Assembly (NCBI GenBank): GCA_029582155.1
Contig: CM055895.1
Span: 9,371,544-9,435,543 of the forward strand
Source: Panopea generosa
Lineage: Eukaryota; Mollusca; Bivalvia; Adapedonta; Hiatellidae
Direction: 5' to 3'
Length of the DNA: 64,000 bases
The position numbers were made by a program, and so were the translations under genes. This document shows positions 60,906-64,000 of the stretch, one piece after another. The stretch's first letter is position 1, and each line of letters opens with the position of its first letter. The notes below the pieces were generated by a model, which ran no database searches, was not told where the DNA came from, and worked only from the letters and a program-made list of their open reading frames with translations.

Positions 60906-61103
60906 AGTCTCATCCACAACATAATATCCCCCGAATCAGATCTAATAACACTCACTGAAAAATCAGGGCATTCCATGTCTCTTCCACAATTCATAGCAAT
61001 TGAACACTTACTTAACTTCATTCAAACATTCCTTTAAGCGTCTGACCAATCAACGTGCTCAAACGCATTGGTATGTAACGGACCCAATCGGGAGAGCTTG
61101 GTT
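60906..61103 (-). mobile_element. MITE-like family M, copy 5 (within duplication copy 2)
   Basis: 'cccccgaatcagatctaata', 'cttccacaattcatagcaat' and 'ggacccaatcgggagagct' match the family. It is positionally equivalent to copy 4, so it is one ancestral insertion seen twice. Confidence 0.82.
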
Positions 61104-61320
61104 TTTGTTGTAGTAGTTCCCCTGATACTACTTTACTACCAACCTCCCCAAAGATTGCAATGAGATACACTCCATTAACCTCTGTTCACGTCTTAACACT
61201 TTGCAAGATTCTTGCAATATTAAATCTACTCGCAAATTTGACATTATGATAAAAAATATGGATGTTTTACATTTTTTAATGTTATAAAAATCTTACAGTT
61301 TTAAGACATTGACAGATGTG

Positions 61321-61510
61321 CAACGCACCAGTGGTAGAGCATCAAACCATGCTTGTAGGGTTGTGGGTTCGACCTTCTCCACCTAGGCTAAGAGTGTGTA
61401 GTGTTCAAGTTTCTTTATCCGCAAATGCTTATACAAGGTTTACCCAGGGAGACCTTCAACGTGAATTGAGCGTGAAATTGTGATCGATGTTAAACAAATA
61501 AGGTTAAAAC
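61321..61510 (+). mobile_element. tRNA-headed SINE, third family
   Basis: A box-like 'accagtggtagagcatcaaa', B box 'gggttcgaccttctcc', body with 'aagtttctttatccgcaaat' and 'tttacccagggagaccttc', tail 'gatgttaaacaaataaggtt'. No second copy is seen in this window. It lies in copy 2 of the duplicated region, with no counterpart in copy 1. Confidence 0.7.
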
Positions 61511-61572
61511 AAAACAATACTTTTAATTACTACAAAGGTCCTCTTCTGCTATTTTCGACCGCAGCGGAAAGT

Positions 61573-61765
61573 TCTCAAGGGGTAGAGCGTCCGCCTCGCA
61601 TGTGGACTGTCATAGGTTCAATGCCCTCGTGTCATACGAAATACTTCAAAATGGTATAACATGTAAAGGCTTTCTTTCTTGGCACTCATCATTTAGAGGA
61701 TTATTCTAGTTCGAGTTGGCCCGATGTCAGTAAAATGACCAAGGGCTGACAACTCACTAAGGTAG
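61573..61765 (+). mobile_element. SINE family V, second copy
   Basis: 'ggggtagagcgtccgcctcg' then 'cataggttcaatgccctcg' (B box), 'ggctttctttcttggcactc', 'aggattattctagttcgag' and 'ccgatgtcagtaaaatgacc'. This matches 2786-2944 in order. It lacks the CAA/CAG tail of the first copy. Confidence 0.8.
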
Positions 61766-62325
61766 AATATAACTACAAAGCAAAATAAATTTTATAATTT
61801 TATTTTGACACAAAATAAAATTGTTTAATTACAATTATACAATTATTTTATGTATATGTTACAAATGTTACACTTCAAAATGCCGATTTCCAATACTTCA
61901 TTAGAAACATAATATAAACGTCTCAAAATACGTTCTCGGCATTATCCTAATAAACAACTCTCAGTACTGCGAATATGAAATTTAATTCGCCACATTCTAG
62001 TCTGAATATTTATCAATAAGTTATACAAAAATTTACTTAGATCTGTTTCTGTCGAAATATAGCAGTCGGACATTTAACTTACTATGTAATGGTGAGTTTA
62101 TGTGGAAATCTCTGCCACAGCAATCCGGCAATGTTGGTATTTGCCAGCTGACAATTGTTCCACTCACAGAATTAAATTATTATACGATATCGTACGGCTA
62201 TAAATGTAAGAAAAATGCTAATGGTAAAATACGATTAGTTTAACAATAATAAATCCCTTTACTTTTTCCTAAAATACCCATTACCACGTAAACAAACTTA
62301 TTTTGTTACACAGTATAATGTGACT

Positions 62326-62343
62326 TGGTATGGTACCATACCA
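62326..62343. repeat. Perfect 18-bp palindrome
   Basis: tggtatggtaccatacca, with the related words atggtac (about 62356) and catggtata (about 62530) flanking the next 200 bp. Confidence 0.6.
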
Positions 62344-62349
62344 TTTGTC

Positions 62350-62470
62350 TTTGGCATGGTACTCCAATGTGGCAGCGCTAAGAATACTGTCTCACGAAGC
62401 CACCGTATCGAAATAACCGAAAAAAAAGTGTTTAAAGTGACGTTAAACACCATACATCAACAACATCTTA
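62350..62470 (+). mobile_element. SINE tail fragment
   Basis: 'agaatactgtctcacgaagc', 'atcgaaataaccgaaaa' and 'agtgacgttaaacaccatac' resemble the 3' end of a mollusc SINE from memory. No head is visible. Confidence 0.45.
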
Positions 62471-63079
62471 GTTATTCTCAAATTACTACTGATGTTGTTG
62501 TTCCCTGGTACCCTACTTGTTTACCATAACATGGTATACACACGTGCCTGTACGTCAGCTATTACACGATGGACATCGCTCAACATCCAGCCATTACTGA
62601 ACCAAGAAATTCAATAGTGAAGGAAATGCAACTAAATGAGAGTATGTGAACGCTCTCGTATTCACACAAACTCATGCAATATATCGTTTTCGATTATTTT
62701 AACTTTCAATCGCCTTAGGAACACAAATCAAAATTCTAACATTGCAGAATGGAATTCTCATCAAAACAATACCATTCTCAGCAATTTTTGTTTTAAACTA
62801 TTGAAGTACTTCTGATTACAAAGTGTGTATACTGCAGCTAAAATAACAACACAGTTGCGAGAAAGTTCACTCTAAACCTTATTCGGGATCATTTTACGTG
62901 ATCAAAACATATTAAAACATCTAAGGTTACCTACAACTTACATTTTGTGTACAAGAAAGCAGTTGTCTGACGATTAATTTGCCAAATAATTAATTCTTCG
63001 TGTGCTATTTTATCAAAATTATGTAAGAAAATGCAGGTTTCCTATCCTTCTATATAAATCTTTGCTGGCACATATCATT

Positions 63080-64000
63080 TGCTATGTCTTAAAGCCGTAA
63101 AACTAATATGTCTCGTGAGATGCATATTATCATGCAACAAAAGATGCGAATATACGTCTAATGGTATGCAGGTTGTCCCATGAGTGTTCTAAAATGCTCA
63201 GTATGGTGTTTTTCTGCAGTCGCAATAAAGTGTAAATGGGTTTGAGATAATGTGGACTGATTTAGAGGTAATTGTAGGAGAAACATTGTTGCCAAAGGTG
63301 ACGATTGAGACGGTTTTATTTCTCTTTAAAGTACATTTAATAGAAATCTAATGTCAAGACAGCCAATAACAGTGAGACATTTTAAGACTAGTGCCGTAAG
63401 ATTGCTTAGCTTGTATCCCGTTGTGTACTCAAGTATTGTCACCTTTATAAGTCTAATACATTATGTGAAATTGGATCATTAACGTATCTGAACTACGTGT
63501 ATTGGTATTTAGCAGACTAAGATAAGTGAGTCAGTAAGTGAGTGTAAGTGAGTGTGTGAGCGAGTGAGTGTGTGAGAGAGAGGAAGAGATTGAGTGAGTG
63601 AGCCAGGGAGTGAGGGGATCGATGGAGTGAGCTTTTAGCAATTGTTCAGTCATTTAACGACGGCGTCTGCTTGCAAAATCATTTAAGCAAATGAATATTA
63701 AAGTAAAACAATTTGTAAAAGTGTAAAAAGAAAATAAACGAATAATTATGATTTTCACAGTATGCCATTTTTGGAGGTGCGTTTAGTGTCCGTCAAGATA
63801 AACGTTCAGTAGTCTTATTGTTATACGTCTCACTACACAGTTACGCCCCTTTTTCCCACGGTAACATGTTTCTTACGCTTTAAAAAGAATCCTATGCAAT
63901 TTGGATTTGAAGTATTTCCAAAATGGTTCAAAGTGGTTGTGATTTCTTGCTACAGACGAGTAGAGCAAATGCTGAAATAGTATACATGCAATTAGACATC
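63080..64000 (+). repeat. Segmental duplication block 2, copy 2 (runs to window edge)
   Basis: This is the partner of 53820-54480, same orientation. It includes an additional 63526-63620 purine-rich repeat where copy 1 has 'aagataagataaaataagac'. The duplication probably continues beyond 64000. Confidence 0.82.
63526..63620. repeat. (GTGA/GAGT)n low-complexity repeat
   Basis: Interrupted 'gtgagtgagtgtgtgag' units. Copy 1 of the duplication has a different short repeat (gataagataaaat) at the equivalent place (54170-54245), so the two copies expanded different simple repeats. Confidence 0.85.

Larger units (their letters stand above)
58830..61220 (+). repeat. Segmental duplication block 1, copy 2
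   Basis: This is the direct-orientation partner of 50960-52600. It is longer because a LINE (59671-60640) was inserted after 'cattatatacag', whose counterpart in copy 1 (about 51970-51995) is uninterrupted. Family M copy 5 sits at the homologous place of copy 4. Confidence 0.88.

Overview
The window is AT-rich, gene-poor, repeat-dominated animal DNA. It most likely comes from a bivalve mollusc. That inference rests on several families of tRNA-headed SINEs whose bodies and '...gcgttaaac...' tails I recognise from memory as typical of bivalve genomes, and on a DIRS/Ngaro-type retroelement, mariner-like transposase debris and short TA- or TTAA-flanked MITEs. I found no complete host protein gene, no rRNA, no convincing functional tRNA and no CRISPR. 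Most long open frames are by-products of tandem repeats. At best there are two or three candidate host exons, all on the minus strand.

Layout. 0-5.9 kb: SINE pieces, a hAT-like palindromic-subterminal MITE (1.52-2.12 kb) and a 73-bp tandem repeat (3.42-3.94 kb). 5.96-12.84 kb: two large minisatellites back to back, a 52-bp unit (about 59 copies, with a higher-order pattern) and a roughly 36-39-bp unit (about 100 copies). 14.5-21.4 kb: an old, broken DIRS/Ngaro-like element (gag-like region, reverse transcriptase, tyrosine recombinase, SGNH hydrolase-like domain). It is split by a second element at about 18.0-20.6 kb, which carries the decayed remains of an invertebrate multicopy gene flanked by many copies of a short near-palindromic motif. 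21.4-30.5 kb: mostly anonymous AT-rich DNA with three copies of a ~200-bp MITE-like family, a CAA microsatellite, a poly-G tract, a 25-bp and a 27-bp minisatellite, and a 246-bp MITE inserted into the latter. 30.9-32.05 kb: a 112-bp satellite with a pentanucleotide expansion inside it. 37.3-43.5 kb: an inverted pair of ~390-bp repeats, further SINEs and mariner/Tc1 transposase crumbs. 45.7 kb: an 85-bp near-perfect foldback. 48.5-48.7 kb: the best candidate host exon.

50.9-64 kb contains a diverged direct segmental duplication (about 51.0-54.5 kb against 58.8-64 kb or beyond). The two copies differ by datable insertions: a SINE in copy 1, and a 5'-truncated LINE and probably two SINEs in copy 2. 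Between the copies lie a TA-flanked MITE, a broken mariner transposase and a piggyBac-like MITE (TTAA target) holding its own 25-bp minisatellite and a hairpin.

There is no operon-like or pathway-level cooperation to describe. The biology here is layered transposition, tandem-repeat growth and local duplication. The most interesting lead is the motif-studded insertion at 18.0-20.6 kb. All identifications are from reading the sequence and from memory of the families; no searches were run.
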